Assembly (NCBI GenBank): GCA_900544205.1
Contig: UQUG01000026.1
Coordinates: 1-23,928, forward strand
Source: an uncultured Collinsella sp.
GTDB lineage: Bacteria > Actinomycetota > Coriobacteriia > Coriobacteriales > Coriobacteriaceae
Length of the DNA stretch: 23,928 nt
Reading direction: 5' to 3'
In this document: piece after piece, positions 1 to 7,630 of the stretch
Position numbering within the stretch: position 1 is the first letter of the stretch
Layout: each line of letters starts with the position of its first letter
The notes under the pieces: generated by a model
What the model saw: only the letters and a program-made list of their open reading frames with translations
Told to the model about the DNA's origin: nothing
The model's database searches: none
Program-made: the position numbers and the translations under genes

Positions 1-180
1 GCCGTTGCCGCGCCCCGCAGTGCCCGCTTCCCCCGAGAACAATTATCAGTGCAGGTAGATGGCTTGTTGAATTTCGCTACTTACCGGAATGGATAGAGGT
101 TGTATATTCAGCACCGTAATCCGGCAGGGTTTTGAAATGTTACAAACTTAGCATCAGCCAGAAATCCAATCTATAGAAAA

Positions 181-244
181 GTTGCGGTGAAATAGGGATT
201 GAATAACGGGTTCTACCCCCAAACAATCCCTATTTCACCGCAAC
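181..244 (-). terminator. Long perfect hairpin downstream of the FmdB gene
   Basis: Arms 181-201 and 224-244 are perfectly complementary over 21 bp, separated by a 22-nt spacer that itself contains a small GGGT/ACCC pairing. The structure lies 36 nt beyond the stop of the minus-strand FmdB gene. Read on the minus strand, the stem is followed by TTTTC, so it can serve as an intrinsic terminator for the end of the glycogen cluster. The stem is much longer than a terminator needs, so a repeat-family palindrome is the alternative. Confidence 0.6.
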
Positions 245-279
245 TCATAAGGAAACCTGGGTGGCAGGACCGCTTGTCT

Positions 280-516
280 CTAGTGGTTATGTGGGCAGTT
301 GGCGCAGCAGCCGCTGGTGGCGCTGGTGCTGGAACCACCGCTGCGCTGGTCGGTGTTGTAGAAGCCGCTGCCCTCAAACTTGATGCCGCTGGCCGAGAAC
401 GTCTTGGATGCCGGGGCGCCGCAGCTGGGGCATACGACCTCGGGCGTTTCGGACATGGGGTGCTCAACCTCAAACACGTTGCCACAGCTCGTGCATTTGT
501 AATCGTAGCGCGCCAT
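280..516 (-). CDS. FmdB-family zinc-ribbon protein
   Basis: This encodes a 78-residue protein that begins MARYDYKCTSCG, the signature start of the FmdB/CxxC_CxxC_SSSS zinc-ribbon family. Cys8, Cys11, Cys29 and Cys32 form the two CxxC knuckles that should bind one zinc. Residues 43-70 are Gly/Ser-rich and probably disordered. The C-terminus carries Cys70, Cys71, Cys74, His76 and His78, a possible second metal site not required by the family. The start is supported by AAGGAAG about 5 nt upstream. The family was named after a putative regulator of formamidase genes, but its molecular role is not established. The gene is the last of the minus-strand glycogen cluster, 88 nt after the GH13-GH77 fusion and separated from it by a hairpin, so a link to glycogen metabolism is not implied by position alone. 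Confidence 0.88.
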   Translation of the reverse strand: MARYDYKCTSCGNVFEVEHPMSETPEVVCPSCGAPASKTFSASGIKFEGSGFYNTDQRSGGSSTSATSGCCANCPHNH

Positions 517-538
517 AATACTTCCTTTTCAGCACAAA

Positions 539-560
539 GCGGGCAGATCGCTCTGCCCGC
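539..560 (-). terminator. Intercistronic hairpin between the fusion gene and FmdB
   Basis: GCGGGCAG (539-546) pairs perfectly with CTGCCCGC (553-560) around a 6-nt loop. On the minus strand it is followed by TTTGTG, which is only a short U-run, so termination is probably partial. On the plus strand it is followed by AAAAATT. It sits directly before the ribosome-binding site of the FmdB gene. Confidence 0.5.
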
Positions 561-604
561 AAAAATTCAAACAGCTGTAACTGTACCCTATATCGGGGGT
601 TTTA

Positions 605-3600
605 TCACGCTTCGCCCCAGAATCTATGGGTGCTGCGCAGGAGCTTCGCAGTTTTGCCCTCGGCGGCCGCAACGTCGGCCTCGTCAGCCTGCCAGGTCCA
701 GTTGCCCGTGGCCACACCCGGCACGTTCATACGTGCGTCGTCGCCCAGCCCCAGTATATCCTGCAGCGGCATCATCACGAGCGGAGCATCGCTTGTCAGG
801 GCATTGTCCATGAGCTCGCCCGCCAATGCAATGCCGCTCGGCTCGTCGTCACCCGCAAAGGAGCGCGTACACCAGCCGGTAAGCGTCGAGGTGTCGTGCG
901 TCGAGGTATACAGGATCTTGCCCGGTGTGGGATGAATTCCGCAGCGAACGTCGTAGTCGCTAAACTCCAGCACGTCCATGCCGGGGAAGCCGCAGGTCGA
1001 AGCCATCGCGCGAACGCCAGGCGTCAGATAGCCCAGGTCCTCGGCAATAAAGTTGAGCGGACCCAGCTCGTCGTAGGCGGTCTGGAACAGGTCTTTGCCC
1101 GGGCCAGCCAGCCAGCGGCCATCGGCACAGGCCTTGCCGGCAGGGATGCTAAAGTAGCTGTGGAAGCCCAGGAAGTGGTCCAGGCGCACGCGGTCGTAGA
1201 GCGAGAACGCGCGACGCAGACGGTCCATCCACCAGCGGTAGCCGTTCTCCTTCATGTAATTCCAGCGGAAGGTGGGGTTTCCCCACACTTGCCCCTCGGG
1301 CGCAAAGTTGTCGGGCGGCGCGCCCGAAATCTCAATCGCCTTGCCGGTGTCGGACAGCCAGAAGTTCTCGGGCTCGCTCCACGCATCCGCCGAATCGTCC
1401 GAGACATACATCGGGATATCGCCGATGACCTCGATGCCCTTCTTGTGCGCGTAGTTCATGAGCTCGCACCAAGCCAGGTCAAAGCGGTACTGCATGTACG
1501 CCTGCAGCTCGGCCTCGTCGTGGAAGCGCTTGTCGTCGATCAGATGCTCGTTGTAGCGCGCGACATCTGCCGGCCAATCGTGGCGCGACTCGCCCTCAAA
1601 GTACTTTTTGACGGCCATATAGACGCAGTATTTCTCGAGCCAATCGGCGTTGCGATGTTTAAACGCCGTGTACAGCGGGTCGGCATCCTCGCCGCCGCGG
1701 GCCTTCCAGGCCTCAAAGTCGGCGGCCAGCTCCTCGTGGCTTTCGGGAAGCAGGTCGATATTGCCTGCAAAGGCCGAAGGGCCGGCGTAAGGGGAGCGGA
1801 AGAAGTCCGTGGGGTTGACGGGGAGAACCTGCCAGTAGCGCATGCCCATGGCGGCCAGATGGTCGATAAAGCGACGCGTGGGTGCGCCGATCGTACCCGG
1901 CTTGCCGTCGTCGGACGGAACCGATGTGATATGGCACATAACGCCCGCGCCGTGATCGAGCGGTTCTTGCAGACGCTGCTCGGCGTGGTGATAGATAATC
2001 GAAGAACCCAGCGGGTACAGGTCGAGGGTGACGGTACCGTTGTGGATCTCGCACTCGTGACCGCTGATCACATCGCTCGCACATTCGCCTAGCGCCGGAA
2101 TGGTCACGCGATGCGAATTGCGCAGGCTGCGGTTGATGATGACGGTCGCGGATTCGCCGTTTTTACCGGTGCGCGTATAGGCGAGTACTTCGTCATTGAG
2201 CGCGAAGGCCTTGATTTCACCGTCGATCATAAACGGCAGCGCGCGGCGCACGGCGGATGCGTTCTTGACGATCGCGAACGTATCGAAGTCGTGCAGGTCT
2301 TCCTTGGTCGGCATGGTGCGGCGATTACCCGGATCGGTGAGACCCTCCAAGCCGTACTCGTCACCGTAATAGATTGAGGGAACGCCCGGGAACGTCATCT
2401 GCATGAGCGTCGCGAGCCAAAAACGGCTCTTGGCCAGGCCCATCGCGTTCTCGTCCAGGCGCCATTTGCTGCGCTCGCACTCGGGCAGCTGTGACTCGTC
2501 GGGGCCGCCGCCGAGCACCGAGATAATGCGCGGACGGTCGTGGCTCGAAAGCAGATTAAGTGCGCAAGACAGGGCCTCACGCGGATAGTTCTCGCGTAGG
2601 GTCTCGATATCCTCAGCTGCTTGGTAGGCGTTTTTGTAGCCCATCAAAAAGCCGATGACCATGTCGCGGAAGGGGTAATCCATGGCCGAGTCGAGCTCGG
2701 AGCCCTGCAGGTAACGACGCAGGTGGCCATAGCTGATCTTGTTGGAGGCGTCTTCCCAGACTTCGCCGAGCAACAGAGCATCGGGCTTTTCGGCGAGTAC
2801 TGCCTTCTTGATTTCGGCCAGGAAGTCATCGGAAAGCTCGTCGGCCACATCCAGGCGCCAGCCGTGAGCGCCGGCGCGCAGCCATTTACGAATGACGCCG
2901 TCCTTGCCCAGGAGCCGCTCGCGTACCAGTTCGGAGCTCTCATTGATAGCGGGCATATTGCCCACGCCCCACCAACAATCGTATGAGCCGTCCTCGTGGA
3001 AATAAAACGCATCGCGCCACGGCGAATCCTCGCTCTGCCACGCGCCCACGCCGGGGTAGTTGCCGTAGCGGTTGAAGTAGATCGAATCGTCGCCCGTGTG
3101 GTTGAACACACCGTCCAGAATGATGGAAATGCCCAGCTTCTCGGCCGCCTCGCACAGCTCGGTAAAGTCCTGCTCGGTGCCCAGAATCGGATCGATCTTG
3201 GTGTAATCGGCGGTGTCGTAGCGGTGGTTGCTCGCGGCTTCAAAAATGGGGTTGAGGTAGATGGCTGTAAAGCCCAGCTCGGCGATACGAGGCAGGTCTT
3301 CCTGGATACCCTTGAGCGATCCGCCGTAGAAGTCCCAGGTCTTAATGGAGCCGTCCTCGGCGCGCTCGTAAACGGGCGGCTCGTTCCAGTCCTCGACCAT
3401 CCGGCGCTGGATTCCGTTGCGCGGTTTTTCGACCTCGGCCAGCGTGCGCTCGCGCCAGTGCTCGTCGCGGGCATAGCGATCGGGGAAGATCTGGTAGACC
3501 ATACCGCGCTCGTACCAGGTGGGACGGTTCTCACGGTGTTTGTAGACGGTGACTTGGAATGACGGCACCTCGGCGTAGTCGTAGGTTACGCCCTCGCCGC

Positions 3601-3901
3601 CGGTGCGTCCCTGCGGTGCGCCCAAGCGGACCTCGGGCTGGCCCTCGATATTGCATATAAAGCTGTACCAGATAAGACAGGGCTCGGCGCACTCCAACTC
3701 GACGGTAAAGATGCCGTCGCCTTCGTGCGTCATTGGATACCGAGACTCACCGATCTCATCGACCCAGGTCCGGAGCGTAAGCGTTGCCTGCGCGGGATCG
3801 GCATCCTCCAGAATCACGGAGAGCGAAAGGGTAGTTCCTGTGGTCACAGCGCCAAACGGAGTGCGAAACTGCGGAAGACGGCTGTTGTGTATCAATCTCA
3901 T
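605..3901 (-). CDS. GH13 alpha-glycosidase fused to GH77 4-alpha-glucanotransferase
   Basis: This is a 1098-residue bifunctional amylolytic enzyme. Residues 1-125 form an N-terminal beta-rich domain. Residues 126-640 are a GH13 barrel of the neopullulanase/maltodextrin-glucosidase type, with YQIFPDRY at 136-143, region I DGVFNH at 263-268, nucleophile Asp351 in GWRLDVADE, acid/base Glu380 in LLGEVWED, and Asp455 in SSHDRP. Residues 650-1098 are an amylomaltase (GH77, MalQ-like) domain with nucleophile Asp908 in RLDHFLGF, acid/base Glu954 in IAEDLG, and Asp1003 in STHDTST. All catalytic residues are present in both halves, so both should be active. The likely role is cytoplasmic: trimming and transferring the short chains left on glycogen by phosphorylase, and recycling malto-oligosaccharides. 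No separate GlgX-type debranching enzyme is in the window, so this fusion may be the debranching system (inference). The start codon is ATG with a weak GGAC-type ribosome-binding site. The upstream gap of 218 nt carries possible operators. Confidence 0.92.
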   Translation of the reverse strand: MRLIHNSRLPQFRTPFGAVTTGTTLSLSVILEDADPAQATLTLRTWVDEIGESRYPMTHEGDGIFTVELECAEPCLIWYSFICNIEGQPEVRLGAPQGRTGGEGVTYDYAEVPSFQVTVYKHRENRPTWYERGMVYQIFPDRYARDEHWRERTLAEVEKPRNGIQRRMVEDWNEPPVYERAEDGSIKTWDFYGGSLKGIQEDLPRIAELGFTAIYLNPIFEAASNHRYDTADYTKIDPILGTEQDFTELCEAAEKLGISIILDGVFNHTGDDSIYFNRYGNYPGVGAWQSEDSPWRDAFYFHEDGSYDCWWGVGNMPAINESSELVRERLLGKDGVIRKWLRAGAHGWRLDVADELSDDFLAEIKKAVLAEKPDALLLGEVWEDASNKISYGHLRRYLQGSELDSAMDYPFRDMVIGFLMGYKNAYQAAEDIETLRENYPREALSCALNLLSSHDRPRIISVLGGGPDESQLPECERSKWRLDENAMGLAKSRFWLATLMQMTFPGVPSIYYGDEYGLEGLTDPGNRRTMPTKEDLHDFDTFAIVKNASAVRRALPFMIDGEIKAFALNDEVLAYTRTGKNGESATVIINRSLRNSHRVTIPALGECASDVISGHECEIHNGTVTLDLYPLGSSIIYHHAEQRLQEPLDHGAGVMCHITSVPSDDGKPGTIGAPTRRFIDHLAAMGMRYWQVLPVNPTDFFRSPYAGPSAFAGNIDLLPESHEELAADFEAWKARGGEDADPLYTAFKHRNADWLEKYCVYMAVKKYFEGESRHDWPADVARYNEHLIDDKRFHDEAELQAYMQYRFDLAWCELMNYAHKKGIEVIGDIPMYVSDDSADAWSEPENFWLSDTGKAIEISGAPPDNFAPEGQVWGNPTFRWNYMKENGYRWWMDRLRRAFSLYDRVRLDHFLGFHSYFSIPAGKACADGRWLAGPGKDLFQTAYDELGPLNFIAEDLGYLTPGVRAMASTCGFPGMDVLEFSDYDVRCGIHPTPGKILYTSTHDTSTLTGWCTRSFAGDDEPSGIALAGELMDNALTSDAPLVMMPLQDILGLGDDARMNVPGVATGNWTWQADEADVAAAEGKTAKLLRSTHRFWGEA

Positions 3902-4056
3902 AGTACGGTCCAGTTCAATAGAATCATGGCCTGCGGGCCATGGGCTTTACGCACAGGATGTAAGTATATCTGTTGTACACAGGCTGTATAAACAACATCC
4001 GTTTACCATCGGCGAACGGTTGTCCTAGAAAATCGTTTTACCCACTATCTACAGAG
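3902..4056 (-). promoter_or_regulatory. Upstream region of the fusion gene: possible promoter and leader hairpin
   Basis: The 218-nt gap after glgA is the largest inside the glycogen cluster. On the minus strand TATACT (3963-3968) and TATACA lie in a plausible place for a -10 element, but no good -35 match accompanies them. A 7-bp hairpin, CATGGCC (3925-3931) with GGCCATG (3936-3942), lies about 24 nt before the ATG and would be in the leader of a transcript starting here. GTTTACCA (4001-4008) and GTTTTACC (4035-4042) match the half-sites found upstream of glgB. An internal, separately regulated promoter is therefore likely but not proven. Confidence 0.4.
4025..4043. promoter_or_regulatory. 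Possible operator, GGTAAAACG-type
   Basis: On the minus strand the site reads GGGTAAAACGATTTTCTAG, an imperfect palindrome around a central CG as in many LacI-family operators. It shares the nine-base core GGTAAAACG, and the downstream T-run and TAG, with a site at 13937-13952 upstream of glgB and the HAD gene. The regulator is unknown and not in the window. Confidence 0.4.
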
Positions 4057-4083
4057 AAGGGGCGCCCGGTTGGAGCGCCCCTT
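4057..4083 (-). terminator. Hairpin downstream of glgA
   Basis: AAGGGGCGC (4057-4065) pairs with GCGCCCCTT (4075-4083) around a 9-nt loop, 37 nt after the glgA stop. The minus-strand sequence after the stem is CTCTGTAG, without a U-tract. It may act as a weak or protein-assisted terminator, or protect the 3' end of a processed glgA transcript. Confidence 0.45.
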
Positions 4084-4119
4084 ACTTAGGGTTTGATTAG
4101 GTTTTGGATCGTCTGTGGG

Positions 4120-6408
4120 CTAGCGGCGTTTGCGGGTGGCCGTTGCCTTGCGGACGGATGTCTTCTTGGTCGGAGCCTTTTCCTCGGCCGGAGCAGCGGG
4201 GGAGACCGGAGTCTCCTTGGCGGGCTCGAGCTTGGCCTTTACCTCGGCCTTGGGCTCCTCTTTGGCAGTAGCGGGCTTAGTTTCTGCCTTGGGAGTTGTG
4301 GCCTTTGCCGTGGTCTTCTTGGCCGTCGCCGTGCGCTTTCGCGTGGTGGTCTTGGCGGCCGGCTTGGTCTCGACGGTTGCCTCGGCCTTGGACTCGGCGG
4401 GCGTCTCCTCGACGTTGACGGCCGGCTTTGCGGCTGCCTTGGTCGTGGCGGCCTTGGTCTTGGTCGACTTTGTGATCGTAGCCTTCTTGGCGGTCGTGGT
4501 CTTGGACGCCGTCGACTTCTTGGCAGTGGTCTTGGCCGGAGCCTTAGCGGCCGGCTTGGTCTCAGCGACCTCAGCCATTACCTCGGGAGCAGCCTCGGCT
4601 TCGGCGGCTTTCTTTGCAGTGGCGGTCGTACGCTTGCGCGTGGTCGTTGCCTTGGCAGCAGTCGTCTTTGCTGCGGCGGTCTTGGTGGCGGCAGCCTTCT
4701 TGGCGGCAGCCTTGGTCGTCGTAGTCTTCTTAGCGGTCGTCTTGCGGGTCGTGGTCTTCTTAGCTGCGGGCTTTGCAGCGGGTTTGACCTCGGCCTCTGC
4801 CTCAGGGGCAACCTCAGCCTTCACCTCAGGCTCGGCCTTTGCGGGCTCAGCCTCAACCGGCTTCTCCTCGACCTTGGGCTCCTCAGCGGCCACCGGCTCA
4901 GCAACAGCCTCAGACTCGTCGACAACCGCCGCCGGCCTCTCAATCTCCGGGTGCATAAAGAAGTACAGGTCTAGATACTTGTCGGCCGAGCGCGTCCAGC
5001 TAAAGTCCTGGCTCATGGCCTGCGTGACCAGCTGGTTCCAGGCATCGCGGTTGTCCCAGAACAGGCGTGCCGCGCGGAACACGGCGTCGCCCATCTCGTC
5101 GCCGTTAAAGTTACTAAACGAGAAGCCCGTGCCCTCGCCGGTAAACTCGTTATACGGGATCACGGTGTCCTTCAGGCCACCGGTCTCGCGCACGATGGGC
5201 AGGGTACCGTAGCGCATGGCGATGATCTGCGACAGGCCGCAGGGCTCAAACTTCGAAGGCATCAGGAACATGTCGGCGGCGGCATACATACGCTGCGACA
5301 GCGCCGGGTCGAACTCGATGCGCGCGGCCATGGTGCCGGGGTACTTATCCTGGAAGTAGCGCAGGCCGTCCTCGTAGTCACGGTCGCCGGTGCCCAGCAC
5401 CGCCACCTGCACGCCGCCGGACAGGATGCGGTCGAGCGCGTACATGACCAGGTCCAGGCCCTTCTGGCGCGTCAGGCGCGTGACCATCACCATGAGCGGA
5501 CGGTCGTCGCGAACCTCGAGCCCCAGTTCCTCCTGCAGCTTGGCCTTGCATACAGCCTTGCCCGCACGGTCATCAACCGTGTAGTTGGCGGCAATGCGCT
5601 TGTCGGTCGCCGGGTCAAAGCCCGCCACGTCAATGCCGTTCAAAATGCCCTGCAGCGCATAGGAGCGCTCGCGCAGCACGCCGTCCAGGCCCTCGCCAAA
5701 CTCGGGCGTCTGGATCTCGTTGGCATAGGTGGGGCTCACCGTGGTGATGGCGTCGGCATAGCGCAGCGCGCCCAGCATGTAGTTGATGCTGCAGGCGTCG
5801 CAACGCAGCTGCGAGGCTGCAGCCGGAATGTGCGCCACACCCAGGATATCCTCCATCACGGTGTCGCTAAACTGGCCCTGGAACGCCACGTTGTGGATCG
5901 AGAACACGGTCTTGACGCGGTCGTACAGCGGCAGGCCCTGGTAGAACTCGCGCAAGAACACAGGCGCCAGTGCCGTCTGCCAGTCATTGCAGTGCAGGAT
6001 GTCGCACTCAAAACCGGCCGGCAGGTGCTGCAGGCTCTCGGTGATGGCCTTGGAGAAGAACGCAAAGCGCTCGCCGTCGTCAAAGAAGCCGTACGGATAG
6101 TCGCGCGCAAAGTAGCGCTCGTTGTCGATGAACATATACGTGACGCCGTCGTGCTCGAGCTCCTCGAGCCCGCAGTACTCGTTGCGCCAGCCCAGGCTCA
6201 CGTAAAAGTCTGAGAAGTGCTCCATCTGCGCCTTGTACTCGTCCTTGATGGTGGCGTACTTGGGCACCATCACGATGACCTCGGCGCCGGCGCGCACAAG
6301 CGCCGCAGGCAGCGAGCCCGCCACGTCGCCCAGGCCACCGGTCTTTACAAACGGTGCGCACTCGGCCGAGGCAAACACGATCTGCATCTTTTTGCTGGAA
6401 TCTGCCAT
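4120..6408 (-). CDS. glgA: Glycogen synthase with long Ala/Lys/Thr-rich C-terminal tail
   Basis: GT5 glycogen synthase, transferring glucose from ADP-glucose to the non-reducing ends of glycogen. The ADP-glucose binding motif KTGGLGDV lies at 22-29, and the C-terminal catalytic motif at 388-393 includes Glu388 in FEPCGLS. The catalytic part ends near residue 490, the usual bacterial length. A tail of about 272 residues follows (see the repeat entry). The start is placed at the second ATG because GGGAG sits 5 nt before it, whereas the ATG four codons upstream has no ribosome-binding site and its own bases supply that motif. This gives 762 residues. The gene follows glgD after about 90 nt that contain a 15-bp hairpin. 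The catalytic assignment is secure. The role of the tail is unknown. Confidence 0.95.
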   Translation of the reverse strand: MADSSKKMQIVFASAECAPFVKTGGLGDVAGSLPAALVRAGAEVIVMVPKYATIKDEYKAQMEHFSDFYVSLGWRNEYCGLEELEHDGVTYMFIDNERYFARDYPYGFFDDGERFAFFSKAITESLQHLPAGFECDILHCNDWQTALAPVFLREFYQGLPLYDRVKTVFSIHNVAFQGQFSDTVMEDILGVAHIPAAASQLRCDACSINYMLGALRYADAITTVSPTYANEIQTPEFGEGLDGVLRERSYALQGILNGIDVAGFDPATDKRIAANYTVDDRAGKAVCKAKLQEELGLEVRDDRPLMVMVTRLTRQKGLDLVMYALDRILSGGVQVAVLGTGDRDYEDGLRYFQDKYPGTMAARIEFDPALSQRMYAAADMFLMPSKFEPCGLSQIIAMRYGTLPIVRETGGLKDTVIPYNEFTGEGTGFSFSNFNGDEMGDAVFRAARLFWDNRDAWNQLVTQAMSQDFSWTRSADKYLDLYFFMHPEIERPAAVVDESEAVAEPVAAEEPKVEEKPVEAEPAKAEPEVKAEVAPEAEAEVKPAAKPAAKKTTTRKTTAKKTTTTKAAAKKAAATKTAAAKTTAAKATTTRKRTTATAKKAAEAEAAPEVMAEVAETKPAAKAPAKTTAKKSTASKTTTAKKATITKSTKTKAATTKAAAKPAVNVEETPAESKAEATVETKPAAKTTTRKRTATAKKTTAKATTPKAETKPATAKEEPKAEVKAKLEPAKETPVSPAAPAEEKAPTKKTSVRKATATRKRR
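4123..4938 (-). repeat. Low-complexity repeat region encoding the GlgA tail (residues 491-762)
   Basis: The encoded tail starts with an acidic Glu/Pro/Ala block (about 491-540). It then alternates between basic Lys/Ala/Thr blocks (541-600, 618-661, 681-705, 743-762) and acidic linkers. TTTRKRTTATAKK (588-600) and TTTRKRTATAKK (687-698) are near copies, with a third related unit, TTTRKTTAKK, at 552-561. It resembles histone H1-like and mycobacterial HupB tails in composition and is predicted disordered. No domain is recognised. The DNA is internally repetitive and could change length by recombination. Confidence 0.8.
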
Positions 6409-6431
6409 ATTGTCTCCCATGTTGCAATTCG

Positions 6432-6467
6432 AGAATAGCCGCCTGGCGTAAACCGGGCGGCTATTCT
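6432..6467 (-). other. Strong intercistronic hairpin just upstream of glgA
   Basis: AGAATAGCCGCC (6432-6443) pairs perfectly with GGCGGCTATTCT (6456-6467). The pairing extends inward by a T-G wobble and two G-C pairs to a 6-nt loop. It ends 23 nt before the glgA start and has no U-tract after it. It may be an mRNA stabiliser or processing site, or it may set GlgA levels relative to GlgD. A rho-independent terminator is less likely. Confidence 0.6.
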
Positions 6468-6498
6468 ACATGTTACGAGCGATGTTGTGGTGCCTACG

Positions 6499-7626
6499 TT
6501 AATGGACGATGGTGGTATCGGGAGTTAACGGGGCCTTGCCCAGCACCAGGATGTTCTCGGGCGTGCCGCGAAGCTCGGTGTTGGTGGGAACCACGTTGTT
6601 CTTGTCCAGGATGGCGTTCTCAACGCGGGCGCCGCTCTTGATGATGCAGCTCTGGTTGATGATCGAGTTGGTCACCGAGGCGCCCTCCTCGACCACAACG
6701 CCGCGCGACAGGATCGAGTTGCGCACGGTGCCCTTGATGATGCAGCCGGCCGAGATAATCGAGTTGCACGCGTGGCTGCCGGTCGCATAGCGCGAAGGCG
6801 GCACGTCGTGGGCCTTGGTCAGGATCGGGCGCTCGGGGTCAAAGAGCTGGTCGGCCACGGTCTGGTCGAGCAGATCCATGCTGCGGCGATACAGCGACTT
6901 CTCGCTAAACACGCCCACGACCTCGCCCTTGTACTCGTAGCTGCACACGTCGATGTTGCCAAAGTCGCCCTGGAGTGCCTCGAGCAGGTCCAGATAGTCG
7001 GCGGCCTGGTAGTGATCGATGATCTCGAGCAGCGTCTCGCGGTTGACGATGCAGCAGTCCATAGAGGCGTTGTCGCCGTACACGACGCCGGCGCTCACAC
7101 CCGTCAGGCGGCCGTTCTCGTTAATCTCGAGCTTGGTCTCGTCATCGACGTTGCGCGTGGCCTTGCAGTACACCACGGTCATCTGGGCGCCGGAGTTCTC
7201 GTGCGCGTCGATGATGGTGTTGAGGTCCATATTAAAGATGATGTTGGTGCCCATCATCACAACATAGGGCTTGTCCGAGCGCTGGAACAGCGTCTTGTTG
7301 GAGATGATGTCGCGCAGCAGGAAGCGCATGCCGCCCTTGGTGGTGCCATACGCGTTGCCGGGCACCATGAACAGGCCGCCCTTCTTGCGGTCCAGGCCCC
7401 AGTCCTTGCCCGAGCCCACGTGGTCGATTAGCGAGCGGTAGTTGCCCGGCATGACGACGCCGACGGTCTTAATGCCGGCATTCATCATGTTGGACAGCGG
7501 GAAGTCGATCAGGCGGTAGCGGCCCAAAAACGGAACGGATGCGATGGGGCGGTCCTTGAGCAGCACGCTGCCGTAGGTCGAAGAGTAGTTAGCGGTGATA
7601 TAACCGATGGCCTTGCGATTGATCAT
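6499..7626 (-). CDS. glgD: Glucose-1-phosphate adenylyltransferase regulatory subunit GlgD
   Basis: A 375-residue GlgC paralogue of the GlgD type. The N-terminal nucleotidyltransferase fold is kept (YRLIDFPLSN at 37-46), but the GGxGxRL nucleotide loop of GlgC is replaced. The catalytic Asp of the GDH motif is Asn128 in GTNIIFNMD. The C-terminal third is a left-handed beta-helix. By family knowledge GlgD pairs with GlgC and alters its kinetics and allostery, with little or no catalysis of its own. The start is the ATG 4 nt after the glgC stop. AGGGGGA inside the end of glgC serves as ribosome-binding site, indicating translational coupling and roughly equal expression of the two subunits. An in-frame extension of 13 codons upstream lies within glgC and lacks such support. 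Confidence 0.93.
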   Translation of the reverse strand: MINRKAIGYITANYSSTYGSVLLKDRPIASVPFLGRYRLIDFPLSNMMNAGIKTVGVVMPGNYRSLIDHVGSGKDWGLDRKKGGLFMVPGNAYGTTKGGMRFLLRDIISNKTLFQRSDKPYVVMMGTNIIFNMDLNTIIDAHENSGAQMTVVYCKATRNVDDETKLEINENGRLTGVSAGVVYGDNASMDCCIVNRETLLEIIDHYQAADYLDLLEALQGDFGNIDVCSYEYKGEVVGVFSEKSLYRRSMDLLDQTVADQLFDPERPILTKAHDVPPSRYATGSHACNSIISAGCIIKGTVRNSILSRGVVVEEGASVTNSIINQSCIIKSGARVENAILDKNNVVPTNTELRGTPENILVLGKAPLTPDTTIVH

Positions 7627-7630
7627 CGGA

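Noticed and set aside
1..180. Possible gene end or promoter at the left edge
   Set aside because: No open frame with family features and no convincing -35/-10 pair was found on either strand.
626..2092. 488-codon plus-strand open frame opposite the GH13-GH77 gene, and similar long antisense frames opposite glgP, glgB, capE, capF and capG
   Set aside because: They are mirror frames produced by the strong G+C codon bias of real genes. They lack recognisable domains and are composed of Ala/Val/Arg/His/Gly-rich sequence.
4093..5212. Plus-strand Leu/Gly-rich and Ala/Val-rich frames opposite the glgA tail, resembling membrane or glycine-rich proteins
   Set aside because: These are the antisense of Lys/Ala/Thr-coding triplets. 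The minus-strand frame continues directly from the GT5 domain and is the real one.
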